Shown: positions 51,183-60,024 of the stretch, piece after piece
Numbering within the stretch: the stretch's first letter is position 1
How the letters are laid out: each line of letters starts with the position of its first letter
Origin: Rifleibacterium sp035352635
GTDB taxonomy: Bacteria; Muiribacteriota; Ozemobacteria; Ozemobacterales; Ozemobacteraceae
Direction of reading: 5' to 3'
NCBI GenBank assembly: GCA_035352635.1
Contig: DAOPYA010000003.1
Coordinates: 1 to 64,000 of the forward strand
Length of the DNA: 64,000 bases
Position numbers and translations under genes: made by a program
The notes under the pieces: model-generated
The model's input: only the letters and a program-made list of their open reading frames with translations
What the model was told of the DNA's origin: nothing
The model's database searches: none

Positions 51183-51216
51183 AGTCAGAAACCAGTGGAA
51201 AAAAATTACAGAACCG

Positions 51217-51771
51217 TCAGATACCACCCACATCGGTCGAGAGATAGGGCAGGCCTTTGATGATTTTCCAGGTGCCGCTTTCGTTTTTCCAGGTGAGGGT
51301 CGGGCTGGGGTCAAGGGTGGTTTTGAGTGATTCGAAACCGCCGGCGGCGCCTTCTTTGCGAACAACATAAATCGACATGGCGGTAGTCACGGCGATGGTG
51401 CCATCTTCGTTGACCTTATGAGCAGTCGGAACAAAGCTGTATTCATTGATGGTATAGCGCTTCACCCGGCTGAGGGTGGTTGTTTCAAGGTCAGTTCGGG
51501 CTGCCGAACCTGCGGCATTGACAAAATCGGCCGAAATTTCTGCCATAAATGAAGAAACGCGCTGTTCGGCAGTCTGAGAGCTTTCTTTGAGAACAGAATC
51601 AAGTTTAACGTAAGAAGCGGCGATTGTCGGGTAATCTTCTTGCAGTTTCAGATCGAAGTTGGGGTCAGGAGGTGGCGCAACCGGGTTACCGCCACCACCA
51701 CCGCCACCGCAGCCCAACAGGGCAAGAGAGATGCAAAATAGGGTAACAAGGCCGGCAAATTGCAGTTTCAT
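51217..51771 (-). CDS. Lipoprotein of unknown function
   Basis: The 184-residue protein has a signal peptide with a lipobox (ISLALLGC) followed by a run of Gly residues and a Pro-rich linker (NPVAPPPDPN). The mature domain shows an alternating pattern ending with TLTWKNESGTWKIIKGLPY, a layout like NTF2/SnoaL-type nuclear-transport-factor folds, which is only a guess. It is probably attached to the outer or inner membrane. GGAG lies before the ATG. Its terminator is the palindrome at 51153. Confidence 0.75.
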   Translation of the reverse strand: MKLQFAGLVTLFCISLALLGCGGGGGGGNPVAPPPDPNFDLKLQEDYPTIAASYVKLDSVLKESSQTAEQRVSSFMAEISADFVNAAGSAARTDLETTTLSRVKRYTINEYSFVPTAHKVNEDGTIAVTTAMSIYVVRKEGAAGGFESLKTTLDPSPTLTWKNESGTWKIIKGLPYLSTDVGGI

Positions 51772-51891
51772 GCTTTAACTCCAACAACAGAATGAGAATC
51801 ATTTTCGTTGAGGATTATACACGAATCGGTACACTTTGCCAAACATGTTCACTTGCCCATTGGGGCAAACCCGACCGGCAGGCAGAATTGA

Positions 51892-53058
51892 TCAGTTGAA
51901 TTTTATATCTCGCAGGTCGCCGAGGCCGCTGAAAACGGCTTCCCAGGTGGTGCCGACCCGCAGTTTCATGAACTGCTCAAGAGTCAATGGCTTGTTATGG
52001 AGTTCTTTAATTTCGACTTCGCTTGAATTATCGAGTCTTTTCGCCTTGACGCTGTAGTTTTCGGTTCGTGATTTTTCTGACAGGTCGCCAACTTTTGGCG
52101 GCACATTGTTAGCGACACCGGAATCAGGCCAGCGAGGCTCGTCGGTGGCACCCTGGAGTTGGACAGGAGCAAAGGCAACCCAGCGTTCGATGTCGTAGGT
52201 CACCTCTTCGTCATAAACAGGCTCTTTGCGGAATTTTTGACGCCTGACGCGGCGGGTGCGCTCTTCTTCTTTGTATTCTGGCACCATCTTGTATTTGATT
52301 TTAAAGCGCCCGTTGCCCAGATCGACTTTGCCGTCTTCGACCTGTTTTTCGCCGACTTTAACCTTTTGGGTGTAGGTTTCATCGACTTCTTCAAAACCAT
52401 CGGGGATTTCTTTGTGTGAACGAACCTTGCGTTCGCTGCCTAATTTTCTGGCTTCGGCCGGAACTTCTTTAACCCAGGCCTGTTCGCGAACCGTCTTATA
52501 TTCGTTGCGTTCAATAATGCGAACCCAGCTGTTTGCGGTTATCTCGATTTTCACTGCCTTTTCGTAGCAACTGAAAGCAGTAAGGATCATGAAAAGCAGA
52601 ATAAAAACGCCACAGCCGGCCTTCAGCCAGAGAGGTGCCGGCGGCGGCGGTTGCGCCGGCCCGGATGGTTCATGGCCGTTTGCTTTGGCGCTCTTTTTTT
52701 CTGAGCCGGGGGGGATTTCTTTTACGGCACGGTTTTTGCCGGCCGAGCGGTCAGAACCGCAACCAGTGCATTTTTTTGCAGCAGCTGGGCTCATATTGCT
52801 GCAGAAGGGGCATATCCAGTCTGGGCCAGACATGGCCTCGGCCAGTTCGGCCTCGTCGGTTATCGCTTTAGCACCGTCTTCAACATAAAACTGCACGTTT
52901 TCGCTGCGCACAGCACCGCAGTCATTGCATTGCTGGGCTGAACCACGATTTTTGGCATTACAGTTCGGGCAATCCCAGAAACCTTCAACTATTTCTTCGA
53001 CGACCCGCACGTCATCTTTCTTGGCCCCTGAATTTTTTGTATTGCTGTTTTCGTTCAT
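51892..53058 (-). CDS. Membrane protein with two RanBP2-type zinc fingers
   Basis: The 388-residue protein carries two zinc fingers at the N-terminus: FWDCPNCNAKNRGSAQQCNDCG (Cys30, 33, 44, 47) and a second with Cys83, 86, 97 and 100. These match the W-x-C-x2-C...C-x2-C RanBP2 pattern, common in eukaryotes and rare in bacteria. A Pro-rich linker, one membrane helix (AGCGVFILLFMILTAFSC, about 148-165) and a charged C-terminal domain (about 170-388) rich in Lys/Glu/Arg follow. No other domain is recognised. GGAG precedes the ATG. It is probably monocistronic. Confidence 0.78.
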   Translation of the reverse strand: MNENSNTKNSGAKKDDVRVVEEIVEGFWDCPNCNAKNRGSAQQCNDCGAVRSENVQFYVEDGAKAITDEAELAEAMSGPDWICPFCSNMSPAAAKKCTGCGSDRSAGKNRAVKEIPPGSEKKSAKANGHEPSGPAQPPPPAPLWLKAGCGVFILLFMILTAFSCYEKAVKIEITANSWVRIIERNEYKTVREQAWVKEVPAEARKLGSERKVRSHKEIPDGFEEVDETYTQKVKVGEKQVEDGKVDLGNGRFKIKYKMVPEYKEEERTRRVRRQKFRKEPVYDEEVTYDIERWVAFAPVQLQGATDEPRWPDSGVANNVPPKVGDLSEKSRTENYSVKAKRLDNSSEVEIKELHNKPLTLEQFMKLRVGTTWEAVFSGLGDLRDIKFN

Positions 53059-53446
53059 CTCAATCGCTCCAATGTTTTTTCAATGCACAATCTGCCCACG
53101 CAACTGTTTTACAGCAGAGCAAAGGTGGACAGCCAAAGAACAGAAAGGTCAGTTAGTTATCTTAAGTATCCGAGTTCTCATTATTCTCTATATTTGAACT
53201 TATACCATAAAATCGGATTTTTTTCTAAAAAACTTGTTTTTTGTCTATAAACCCACGTCTGAGGCTCCAGAATGAGTATTTATCGGGGAGGTCGGGTTGC
53301 ATACTGGTCGCTTCGACAGGCTCAGCGACCGGCAAGAGTGCGACAAGATTCGCTTCGACAGGCTCAGCGACCGGTGAGACTGCGACAACTTTCGCTTCGA
53401 CAGGCTCAACGAACGATTGGGTTGCGAACGGTTGGGTAGCGACAGG
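53059..53446. other. Intergenic region between the zinc-finger and NHL genes
   Basis: This AT-rich region of about 390 bp (53150-53260 is especially AT-rich) precedes the minus-strand zinc-finger gene and presumably contains its promoter. The half nearest the NHL gene holds the 42-bp repeats described separately. No convincing gene was found. Confidence 0.55.
53311..53436. repeat. Three-copy 42-bp tandem repeat with REP-like core
   Basis: The core CTTCGACAGGCTCAGCGACC begins at 53311 and 53353, and a variant CTTCGACAGGCTCAACGAAC begins at 53395, giving an exact 42-bp period. GGTCGCT...AGCGACC around the first core can form a hairpin. The core resembles widely dispersed REP-like sequences I have seen in many bacteria (translated as SLSKR). 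It lies just after the stop of the NHL gene. Confidence 0.85.
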
Positions 53447-54754
53447 TCAGTAGGAGTCTTTTGGGGGAGCGGGTGGTGGCAGGAGTTCTTCGAGTTTTTG
53501 TGGTGGCGGGGGCGGCTCAGGCATTGGGCAGCGTGGAAACTGCTGGAAATTAGGCCCGCGAAAGATCTGAATCCGGCCGTTTCCGGTGTCGAGAACATAA
53601 AGGTCGCCGTTTGGCCCGAATCTGGCTTCATGTGGCCTGACGAAGCGCCCTTCGCCAGTTCCAAAGCCGCCGATAATCTGTTTGATGTTGTGTTCGGCAT
53701 CGAGAATAAGCACTTTGTGGTTGCCGGTATCGGCGATGGCGAGCCAGCCGTCGGGCGTGCAATCGATGCCATTCGGGTAGCGGAGCGTATAACCTGGCCA
53801 CCTGATGAGTTCAGCCTTTTTCTGCATGTTGTTCTCAAAGACCATGACGCGGTGATTGCCGTTGTCGGTAAGGTAGATATCGCCGTTCAGGCCGACCCAG
53901 ACTCGGGTAATATCTTTAAACTGGCGATAATCACGCCCCGACATGTGATGCATGTGGCCAAGACGCTTTGAGGGCTTGAGATCGGCACCAAAAATCTGCA
54001 GGCGGTTTCCCTGAACACGCTGGCGCTGAAGAAAATCGAGGCCCAGGCCGCGGATATATTTGCTGCGTGGTTCGGTCACGTAAAGCTGACCGGCACAATC
54101 GACATCAATACCAAGCGGATGGTTGAAATAACCGTTTTTCCAGCCTTCCTGGCCGAGAACCCATTTAACTTCACCGTTGAGTTTCAATGCCTTGATGCGG
54201 TGGTTTCCGGTGTCGGCGATGAGCATGGTCGAGGTTCCAAGCCAGGCAATGCCGACCGGAAGGTTGAAGTGATCCATTGGCACGTTTTCGCCGGGTCTGA
54301 TTCGACTCTGGCTATGCTGATAGGCACGCCCCACAAGATAGTTCGGGTCACGGCCATGCAGATAATCTTTTTCGCGGTAGGCATCGTTCGAGTCAATTGG
54401 TTTGGTGCGGTCATCCCAGGGCCAGAGGTCGCCATAGATCATTTCGAGCTTCAATGGCTGGGTGGCGGTCGGCGAATTATCAACCGAAAATAGCTGCAAC
54501 CGATTGTTATGGGTATCAGAAACCACCAGCAACCGGCCATCGGGCGAAAAAGCCATGCCTTCAGGCTGATAAAATCGACCATCTTCATTACCATGCCCGG
54601 CATACAAAGTCAGAAACTGATAGAAATCATCAGCGACAACTACAGAAACCGGCAATGTAAGCAGCAAAAGAAACACAGCCGCAAGATAAAATTCTTTTAT
54701 TAGAGGTTTCACTGGTTCAATTCCATTATCCCGTATTTCAATTCGCTTCAGCAC
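53447..54754 (-). CDS. Exported NHL-repeat beta-propeller protein
   Basis: The 435-residue protein has a signal peptide (FYLAAVFLLLLTLPVSVVVA) and NHL repeats. Examples are FYQPEGMAFSPDGRLLVVSDT, GIAWLGTSTMLIADTGNHRI, IDCTPDGWLAIADTGNHKVL and FGPNGDLYVLDTGNGRIQIF. A Pro-rich tail (PEPPPPPQKLEELLPPPAPP) follows. NHL propellers bind proteins or ligands in the periplasm or outside the cell. The start is GTG at 54754; a second GTG at 54712 would place the signal peptide closer to the start. Confidence 0.82.
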   Translation of the reverse strand: MLKRIEIRDNGIEPVKPLIKEFYLAAVFLLLLTLPVSVVVADDFYQFLTLYAGHGNEDGRFYQPEGMAFSPDGRLLVVSDTHNNRLQLFSVDNSPTATQPLKLEMIYGDLWPWDDRTKPIDSNDAYREKDYLHGRDPNYLVGRAYQHSQSRIRPGENVPMDHFNLPVGIAWLGTSTMLIADTGNHRIKALKLNGEVKWVLGQEGWKNGYFNHPLGIDVDCAGQLYVTEPRSKYIRGLGLDFLQRQRVQGNRLQIFGADLKPSKRLGHMHHMSGRDYRQFKDITRVWVGLNGDIYLTDNGNHRVMVFENNMQKKAELIRWPGYTLRYPNGIDCTPDGWLAIADTGNHKVLILDAEHNIKQIIGGFGTGEGRFVRPHEARFGPNGDLYVLDTGNGRIQIFRGPNFQQFPRCPMPEPPPPPQKLEELLPPPAPPKDSY

Positions 54755-54952
54755 GATTATTCAGGTCTGCAAAACATCATGAAAGCTGATTCAACGGCCC
54801 GTTAAGCACAATTCGTGATGCCTGCCCACAGTTTCAATACCAGAAAATTTTACCATACCTTCATCAATGAAAAAGCATGAAGTTTCGCGCAGCGTGTTTT
54901 ATTACTAACCAACAAAGAGCCTTTCACAGCTTTTCATGGTTTAGAGCGACAG

Positions 54953-55029
54953 AATTTCGCGAATGCATTGCAGCCACAGGAAAAACAAAACCAGTCGAGC
55001 AAGAACGACTGAGCGCAGGTCGCGAAATT
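54953..55029. repeat. Nested inverted repeat
   Basis: AATTTCGCG (54953-54961) pairs with CGCGAAATT (55021-55029). Inside, CAGTCG (54992) pairs with CGACTG (55006-55011) across an 8-nt loop. It lies upstream of the mtnA promoter, so it is not in that gene's leader. It could be a small mobile repeat or a structured RNA. Confidence 0.5.
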
Positions 55030-55144
55030 GCCGGAGCGTCTGCGAATACAGGGCTGTTAGACCAGCAACAACGACTAATAAATGAGCAGAACACTTATTT
55101 AAGGCCGGATTCAGCATTACTTTTGGTTATACATTTGTCATTCC

Positions 55145-55173
55145 TTGACCGTGGGTGGCAGGTTTGTTATTAT
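55145..55173 (+). promoter_or_regulatory. Sigma70-like promoter for the mtnA operon
   Basis: TTGACC (55145-55150), exactly 17 bp, TATTAT (55168-55173). The predicted leader before the ATG at 55233 is about 50 nt. Confidence 0.75.
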
Positions 55174-55232
55174 CCACTACTGAATATTGATGTTTTGCTT
55201 CATACGTCGCGACTCCACAGGGCGGAAAAACT

Positions 55233-56294
55233 ATGATAGATGCTGTCTCTTACCACAGCGAATCGGGCAGCCTGGAGCTGCTCGACCAGACTTTGCTGCC
55301 CGTTGACACGAAAATATTGCGCTGCCATGATGAGCACGAAGTAGCGCATGCCATAGTCACCATGAAGGTGCGAGGTGCTCCGGCTATCGGCGTTGCCGCG
55401 GCTTATGGCATCGCCCTTGGTCTGGCCAGCCGCGCCAACCAGCCCGGGAACCTTGATCAGGCCCTCGATTACGTCTGCAAGTTGCTCGCGGCTACCAGGC
55501 CGACGGCTGTTAACTTGTTCTGGGCCATCGAACGGGTCAAAAAGGCAGTTAAAGAGCAGGCGGGCGGCGATTTTGCCGTAGCTGCGGCCGTTGCCCTTAA
55601 AGAGGCTCATGCCATCAAAGCCGAAGATATCGAAATGTGCCGCAGAATCGGGCATTTTGGCGCCAGTCTGCTGAAAGACGGCGACACATGGCTGACCCAC
55701 TGTAATGCCGGGGCCTTGGCCACTGCGGGTTATGGCACCGCGCTCGGGGTTTTTCGGGCAGCCCGCGAGCAGGGCAGAAAATTCAAAATTTTTGTTGATG
55801 AGACCCGGCCGTTGCTGCAGGGCGCCAGACTCACCGCCTGGGAACTATCTCAAGAAGGCTTTGACGCCACTCTCATCTGCGACAACATGGCCGGCAGCCT
55901 GATTCGCGATGATCGAGTTCAGGGTGTCGTCGTCGGAGCCGACCGCATCACCGCCAAAGGCTTTGTTGCCAACAAAATCGGCACTTACCCTCTTGCCGTG
56001 CTGGCCAAATACAACGGAGTGCCATTCTATGTGGCTGCCCCGGCTTCGACCTTCGATCTTGGCATTTCTTACGGCAACGAGATCAAAATTGAAGAGCGCG
56101 ACCACAATGAAGTCAGATTTATCGGCGGTGTTCAAATCGCGCCCGACAACATGCCGGTTTATAATCCGGCATTTGACGTCACCCCGCCCGAACTGATCAC
56201 AGCCATCATTACCGACCGCGGCATTATCAGGCCGATCTATGGCGAAACTATCCCTGAAGTGATCGGCAGACCGCCAGCCGGAAAAGCATCATGA
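55233..56294 (+). CDS. mtnA: S-methyl-5-thioribose-1-phosphate isomerase
   Basis: The 353-residue enzyme isomerises 5-methylthioribose-1-phosphate (and 5-deoxyribose-1-phosphate) to the ribulose form in methylthioadenosine salvage. Catalytic residues are Cys157 in LTHCNAGALAT and Asp237 in VVGADRITAKG, and KVRGAPAIGVAAAYG and VDETRPLLQGARLTAWEL are hallmark segments. Length agrees with the family. It overlaps the following aldolase gene by 4 bp (ATGA). The early part of the run has its own promoter. No mtnB, mtnC or mtnD genes follow, which argues against the universal methionine salvage pathway at this locus. Confidence 0.96.
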   Translation: MIDAVSYHSESGSLELLDQTLLPVDTKILRCHDEHEVAHAIVTMKVRGAPAIGVAAAYGIALGLASRANQPGNLDQALDYVCKLLAATRPTAVNLFWAIERVKKAVKEQAGGDFAVAAAVALKEAHAIKAEDIEMCRRIGHFGASLLKDGDTWLTHCNAGALATAGYGTALGVFRAAREQGRKFKIFVDETRPLLQGARLTAWELSQEGFDATLICDNMAGSLIRDDRVQGVVVGADRITAKGFVANKIGTYPLAVLAKYNGVPFYVAAPASTFDLGISYGNEIKIEERDHNEVRFIGGVQIAPDNMPVYNPAFDVTPPELITAIITDRGIIRPIYGETIPEVIGRPPAGKAS

Positions 56295-56857
56295 ACATAC
56301 TTCGCGATTTTCAGACAGCAGGCTACGACCTGTTTATTGCCGGCCTGAACAATTCACACTCGGGTAACATGAGCGTGCGAAACAACCGGATGATGGCGAT
56401 TACCCGCAGCGGCTCAATGCTGCATCGTCTCGACTACAACGACATCGTCGAGACCCTCATAGACGGTGAAGATGCCGAAACTCCAAGGGCCTCACGCGAG
56501 CGACCAGTTCATCGCGCCATTTATCAGCAGACTGACGCCCTGGCAATAGTGCATGCACACCCACCGCAACTGATTGCCCTGTCGTTCTTCACTGACCTGT
56601 TTGTGCCGATCGATGCGGAGGGGCGCTATTTCTTTCCGGATGGTGTGCCGGTTATCGAAGTTGCCAATGCCATCGCCTCTGAAGAGGTGGCGGCAAGGGT
56701 TTCGCCATTACTGGCTCGGGTGCCAGTTGTTATTGTGCGCGGTCACGGCACTTTTGCTATCGGTACGACTCTCGAAGACGGTTTTCACCATACCAGCAGT
56801 CTGGAACACAGCGCCAGGATTGCTTCAGCCTATAGAGTTAATTCAAACTTAAAATAA
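56291..56857 (+). CDS. Class II aldolase, probable DHAP-shunt aldolase (Ald2-like)
   Basis: The 188-residue protein belongs to the fuculose-1-phosphate aldolase/adducin family. Probable zinc ligands are His88, His90 (VHAHPP) and His155 (VRGHGTF), and Glu70 in ASRERPVH is the probable catalytic acid. The Ser/Gly phosphate-binding loop SGNMSVR and TRSGSML are present. Overlap with mtnA suggests that it cleaves 5-methylthioribulose-1-phosphate or 5-deoxyribulose-1-phosphate into dihydroxyacetone phosphate and (methylthio)acetaldehyde, as Ald2 does in Rhodospirillum rubrum and some E. coli. MtnB, a related dehydratase, is the main alternative. Confidence 0.85.
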   Translation: MNILRDFQTAGYDLFIAGLNNSHSGNMSVRNNRMMAITRSGSMLHRLDYNDIVETLIDGEDAETPRASRERPVHRAIYQQTDALAIVHAHPPQLIALSFFTDLFVPIDAEGRYFFPDGVPVIEVANAIASEEVAARVSPLLARVPVVIVRGHGTFAIGTTLEDGFHHTSSLEHSARIASAYRVNSNLK

Positions 56858-56868
56858 GGACACCTGCA

Positions 56869-59800
56869 ATGCTTTTCGAAAAACCAGAAAATACAGTTTC
56901 AGCGCGACGCGAAGAAGAGATTCTGAAATACTGGGAACAGGAAGATATTTTCCAGAAGTCGATGAAGAACCGCGAAGGCGCGAAGAAATTTGTATTCTTC
57001 GAAGGCCCGCCAACCGCCAACGGCTCCCCGCACCCCGGTCACGTTCTGACCAAAGCGATGAAAGACCTGGTGCCGCGCTATAAAACCATGTGCGGTTTTC
57101 ATGTCGGGCGCAAGGCTGGCTGGGATACCCACGGTCTGCCGGTCGAGCTCGAAGTCGAAAAGCAGCTGGGCATCGAGAGCAAGCAGGATATCGAAAAATA
57201 CGGCATCGAAAATTTTATCAAGAAGTGTCGTGAAAGCGTCTTCAAATATGAAGCGCAATGGCGGGCCATGGTGAACCGCGGCGGTTTCTGGATCGACATG
57301 AACGACCCCTATATCACCTGCACCAACAAGTATATTGAAACCGTCTGGTGGATGCTTGGCCAGTTCTGGAAGGAAGGCATGCTTTACGAAGGGCACAAGG
57401 TCGTTCCTTACTGCCCGCGCTGTGGCACGGCGCTTTCTTCGCACGAAGTTGCCCAGGGCTATCGCGAAGTCGAAGATCCATCGGTTTACGTCAGATTTGC
57501 CATAAAAGATCAGCCCGATACCAGCTTTCTGGTCTGGACAACCACCCCCTGGACGCTAATTTCTAACGTTGCGCTTGCAGTAGGCAAAGACATTGACTAC
57601 GTCAAAGTGAAGCTGAACGAAGAATACCTGATTCTGGCCAAAGCCCGGCTCGAAGTGCTGAACGGCGAAGGCGAAATCGTCGATACCATGAAGGGCGAAA
57701 AGCTCCTCAATATCGAATATCAGCAGCTTTATACCTATGTTAAGCCACAAAAAAGAGCACATTATGTGATTGCCGGCGATTTCGTATCGACTGAAGATGG
57801 CTCGGGTATCGTTCATATCGCCCCGGCTTTCGGCGAAGACGACTATCGGGTTGGTAAAGAAAACGATCTGCCGGTAATTCAGCCGGTCGGTCTCGACGGC
57901 AAGTTCAAAGACGAAGTCACCCCCTGGAAGGGCATTTTCGTCAAAAAAGCCGACCCGGATATCATCAAAGAGCTAAAAACCAGCAAGCGCCTTTTCGCTT
58001 CGGCAAAAATCAAGCACACTTACCCATTTTGCTGGCGTTGCGACAGCCCGCTGCTTTATTACGCACGCCACAGCTGGTTCATCAAGGCCACGGCCTTCAA
58101 AGACGAAGTTCTCAAGAACAACGACCTGATCAACTGGTATCCGGCGCACATCAAGGAAGGCCGCTTTCTGAACTTTCTTGAAAACATGATCGACTGGGCC
58201 ATTTCACGTGACCGCTACTGGGGCACACCACTGCCGATCTGGGTCTGCACCGCATGCAAACACCATCATCTTGTTGACAGCATTGCCAATCTTAAGGAAC
58301 TGGGCCGCAATGTTCCTGATGACATTGAGCTTCACAAGCCTTACGTTGACCAGATCGAACTGACCTGCCCAAAATGTTCGGCGGGCATGAAGCGGGTTCC
58401 CGAGGTCATCGACTGCTGGTTCGATTCTGGCGCCATGCACACCGCCCAGTGGCATTACCCATTCGAAAACCAAGAAACGTTCAAAGAAAATTTTCCGGCC
58501 GATTTCATCTGTGAAGCCGTCGATCAGACTCGCGGCTGGTTTTACAGTCTGTTGGTGACCAGCACTTTCCTGCACAAAGCGCCCGCCTACAAAAACGTTG
58601 TCGTTCTCGGGCTGATCTGCGACAAAAATGGCATCAAGATGAGCAAGTCGAAGGGAAACGTGCTTGACTGCATGGCATTATTCGACAAATACGGTGCCGA
58701 TGCTGTTCGCTGGTCGCTCTACAGTGGCACTGCCCCATGGAACACCCGCAGATTTTACGAAGAAGCGATTGCTGAGTCTCAGAAACGTTATCTAGGCACC
58801 TTGCAGAACGTTTATAGTTTCTTTGTGCTGTATGCCAACATTGAAAACTTTAACCCGCAGCAGCACTCGATCAACGTCGCTGATCGCCCCGAAATCGACC
58901 GCTGGATCATTTCGCGGTTCAATCACACCGCCGATGAAGTTCGCAAGGCCATGGACCGCTTTGAAGTAGTCTGGGCCACCGGGCACATGGAAAAGTTCGT
59001 CGATGATCTTTCGAACTGGTATGTGCGCCGCAGTCGTCGCCGTTTCTGGAACAGCAGCACCGGTGGCGATTCAATCAGCGCCTTTTTGACCCTTTATGAA
59101 GTGCTGGTCGGTTTTGCCAAGCTCACCGCACCGTTCACCCCGTTCATTGCTGAAGACATTTATCGCAATCTGGCTGTCAATATTGACAAGCAGACCCATC
59201 AGAGCGTGCATCTCACCGACTACCCGACTGCCCGTGAAGAACTGATTGACGAACAGCTTGAACGCAAGATGGAATTCGTAATGAAGGTGGTGCAGCTTGG
59301 CCGCGCCGCCCGCAACGAAGCCAATCTCAAAGTCAGACAACCCCTTGCCGAAATGAAGGTTGTGGTAGTTGATGATTTTGAGCGCAACGCCCTCAAAGAC
59401 ATGGAAAATCTGCTGCAGGAAGAGTTGAACATCAAGGAAATCTGCGCGGTGAGCGATGCTGCCAGCCTGGTTCGCTACGTGGCCAAACCCAATTTTCGCA
59501 CGATCGGCCAGGGGCCATTGAAGGGCATGATTCCGCAAATCAAGGCGCATCTTGAACAGGCAGATGGCAATGAAGTGCGCCAACAACTGGCCAACGGCGG
59601 TTATGAATTTTCACTTGACGGCAAACCGGTGACTCTCAAACCTGAAGAAGTCGATATGCAGGCCCAGGCTTCGAGCGACTTTGCGGTGCAGTCAGAAGGT
59701 TCGCTCAGTATTGCCCTGAAGAAAGTTCTTTCTCGGGAGCTCATTCTTGAAGGTCTGGCCCGCGAACTGGTCAACAAGATACAATTCATGCGCAAAGAAC

Positions 59801-60024
59801 GGGGCTTCGATATTGTCGATAGAATCAGAGTCGGGTATGATGTAATTGATACTGACATGCAGAAAGACATCGACGATTCAGTCAGCCAGTTTGGCGCTTA
59901 CATCACCCAGGAAACACTGGCCCGCCGCATCGGTGCTATCGATGCATCAACTGGCGAAGCCGCCGAATGGAACATTAACGGCATCAGAGTTAGGCTCGGG
60001 ATTGCCAGGGAGGCATCAGAATGA
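56869..60024 (+). CDS. ileS: Isoleucyl-tRNA synthetase
   Basis: The 1051-residue class I enzyme charges tRNA-Ile. The HIGH-type motif is SPHPGHVL, the KMSKS motif is IKMSKSKGN, and the editing domain sits between them (about residues 200-420; WTTTPWTLISN). Zinc ligands may be CPRCGTALSSHE and CPKCSAGMK. FDSGAMHTAQWHYP matches the Ile-specific acceptor region. At 1051 residues it is longer than the E. coli-type enzyme (about 940), which fits the eukaryal-like IleS2 group; the family often tolerates mupirocin. It follows the aldolase by 11 bp and overlaps dnaN by 4 bp. Confidence 0.96.
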   Translation: MLFEKPENTVSARREEEILKYWEQEDIFQKSMKNREGAKKFVFFEGPPTANGSPHPGHVLTKAMKDLVPRYKTMCGFHVGRKAGWDTHGLPVELEVEKQLGIESKQDIEKYGIENFIKKCRESVFKYEAQWRAMVNRGGFWIDMNDPYITCTNKYIETVWWMLGQFWKEGMLYEGHKVVPYCPRCGTALSSHEVAQGYREVEDPSVYVRFAIKDQPDTSFLVWTTTPWTLISNVALAVGKDIDYVKVKLNEEYLILAKARLEVLNGEGEIVDTMKGEKLLNIEYQQLYTYVKPQKRAHYVIAGDFVSTEDGSGIVHIAPAFGEDDYRVGKENDLPVIQPVGLDGKFKDEVTPWKGIFVKKADPDIIKELKTSKRLFASAKIKHTYPFCWRCDSPLLYYARHSWFIKATAFKDEVLKNNDLINWYPAHIKEGRFLNFLENMIDWAISRDRYWGTPLPIWVCTACKHHHLVDSIANLKELGRNVPDDIELHKPYVDQIELTCPKCSAGMKRVPEVIDCWFDSGAMHTAQWHYPFENQETFKENFPADFICEAVDQTRGWFYSLLVTSTFLHKAPAYKNVVVLGLICDKNGIKMSKSKGNVLDCMALFDKYGADAVRWSLYSGTAPWNTRRFYEEAIAESQKRYLGTLQNVYSFFVLYANIENFNPQQHSINVADRPEIDRWIISRFNHTADEVRKAMDRFEVVWATGHMEKFVDDLSNWYVRRSRRRFWNSSTGGDSISAFLTLYEVLVGFAKLTAPFTPFIAEDIYRNLAVNIDKQTHQSVHLTDYPTAREELIDEQLERKMEFVMKVVQLGRAARNEANLKVRQPLAEMKVVVVDDFERNALKDMENLLQEELNIKEICAVSDAASLVRYVAKPNFRTIGQGPLKGMIPQIKAHLEQADGNEVRQQLANGGYEFSLDGKPVTLKPEEVDMQAQASSDFAVQSEGSLSIALKKVLSRELILEGLARELVNKIQFMRKERGFDIVDRIRVGYDVIDTDMQKDIDDSVSQFGAYITQETLARRIGAIDASTGEAAEWNINGIRVRLGIAREASE

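Larger units (their letters stand above)
54755..55232. other. Intergenic region upstream of mtnA
   Basis: About 480 bp between divergent NHL and mtnA genes. It contains the nested inverted repeat at 54953-55029 and the mtnA promoter at 55145. An open frame of 119 codons (54877-55236) lacks family resemblance and overlaps mtnA, so I reject it as a gene. Confidence 0.5.

Noticed and set aside
53311..53436. Possible CRISPR array
   Set aside because: Only three copies, the unit includes near-repeated spacers, and no cas genes are present; it is a tandem REP-like repeat.
53245..53838. Minus-strand open frame with repeated SLSLSKR
   Set aside because: It is the translation of the 42-bp REP-like repeats and overlaps the well-supported NHL gene in another frame.
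55029..55232. SAM riboswitch upstream of mtnA
   Set aside because: No SAM-I or SAM-II consensus could be found, and the predicted leader is only about 50 nt.
54877..55236. Open frame of 119 codons before mtnA
   Set aside because: No recognisable domain, it crosses the nested inverted repeat and the mtnA promoter, and it overlaps the mtnA start.
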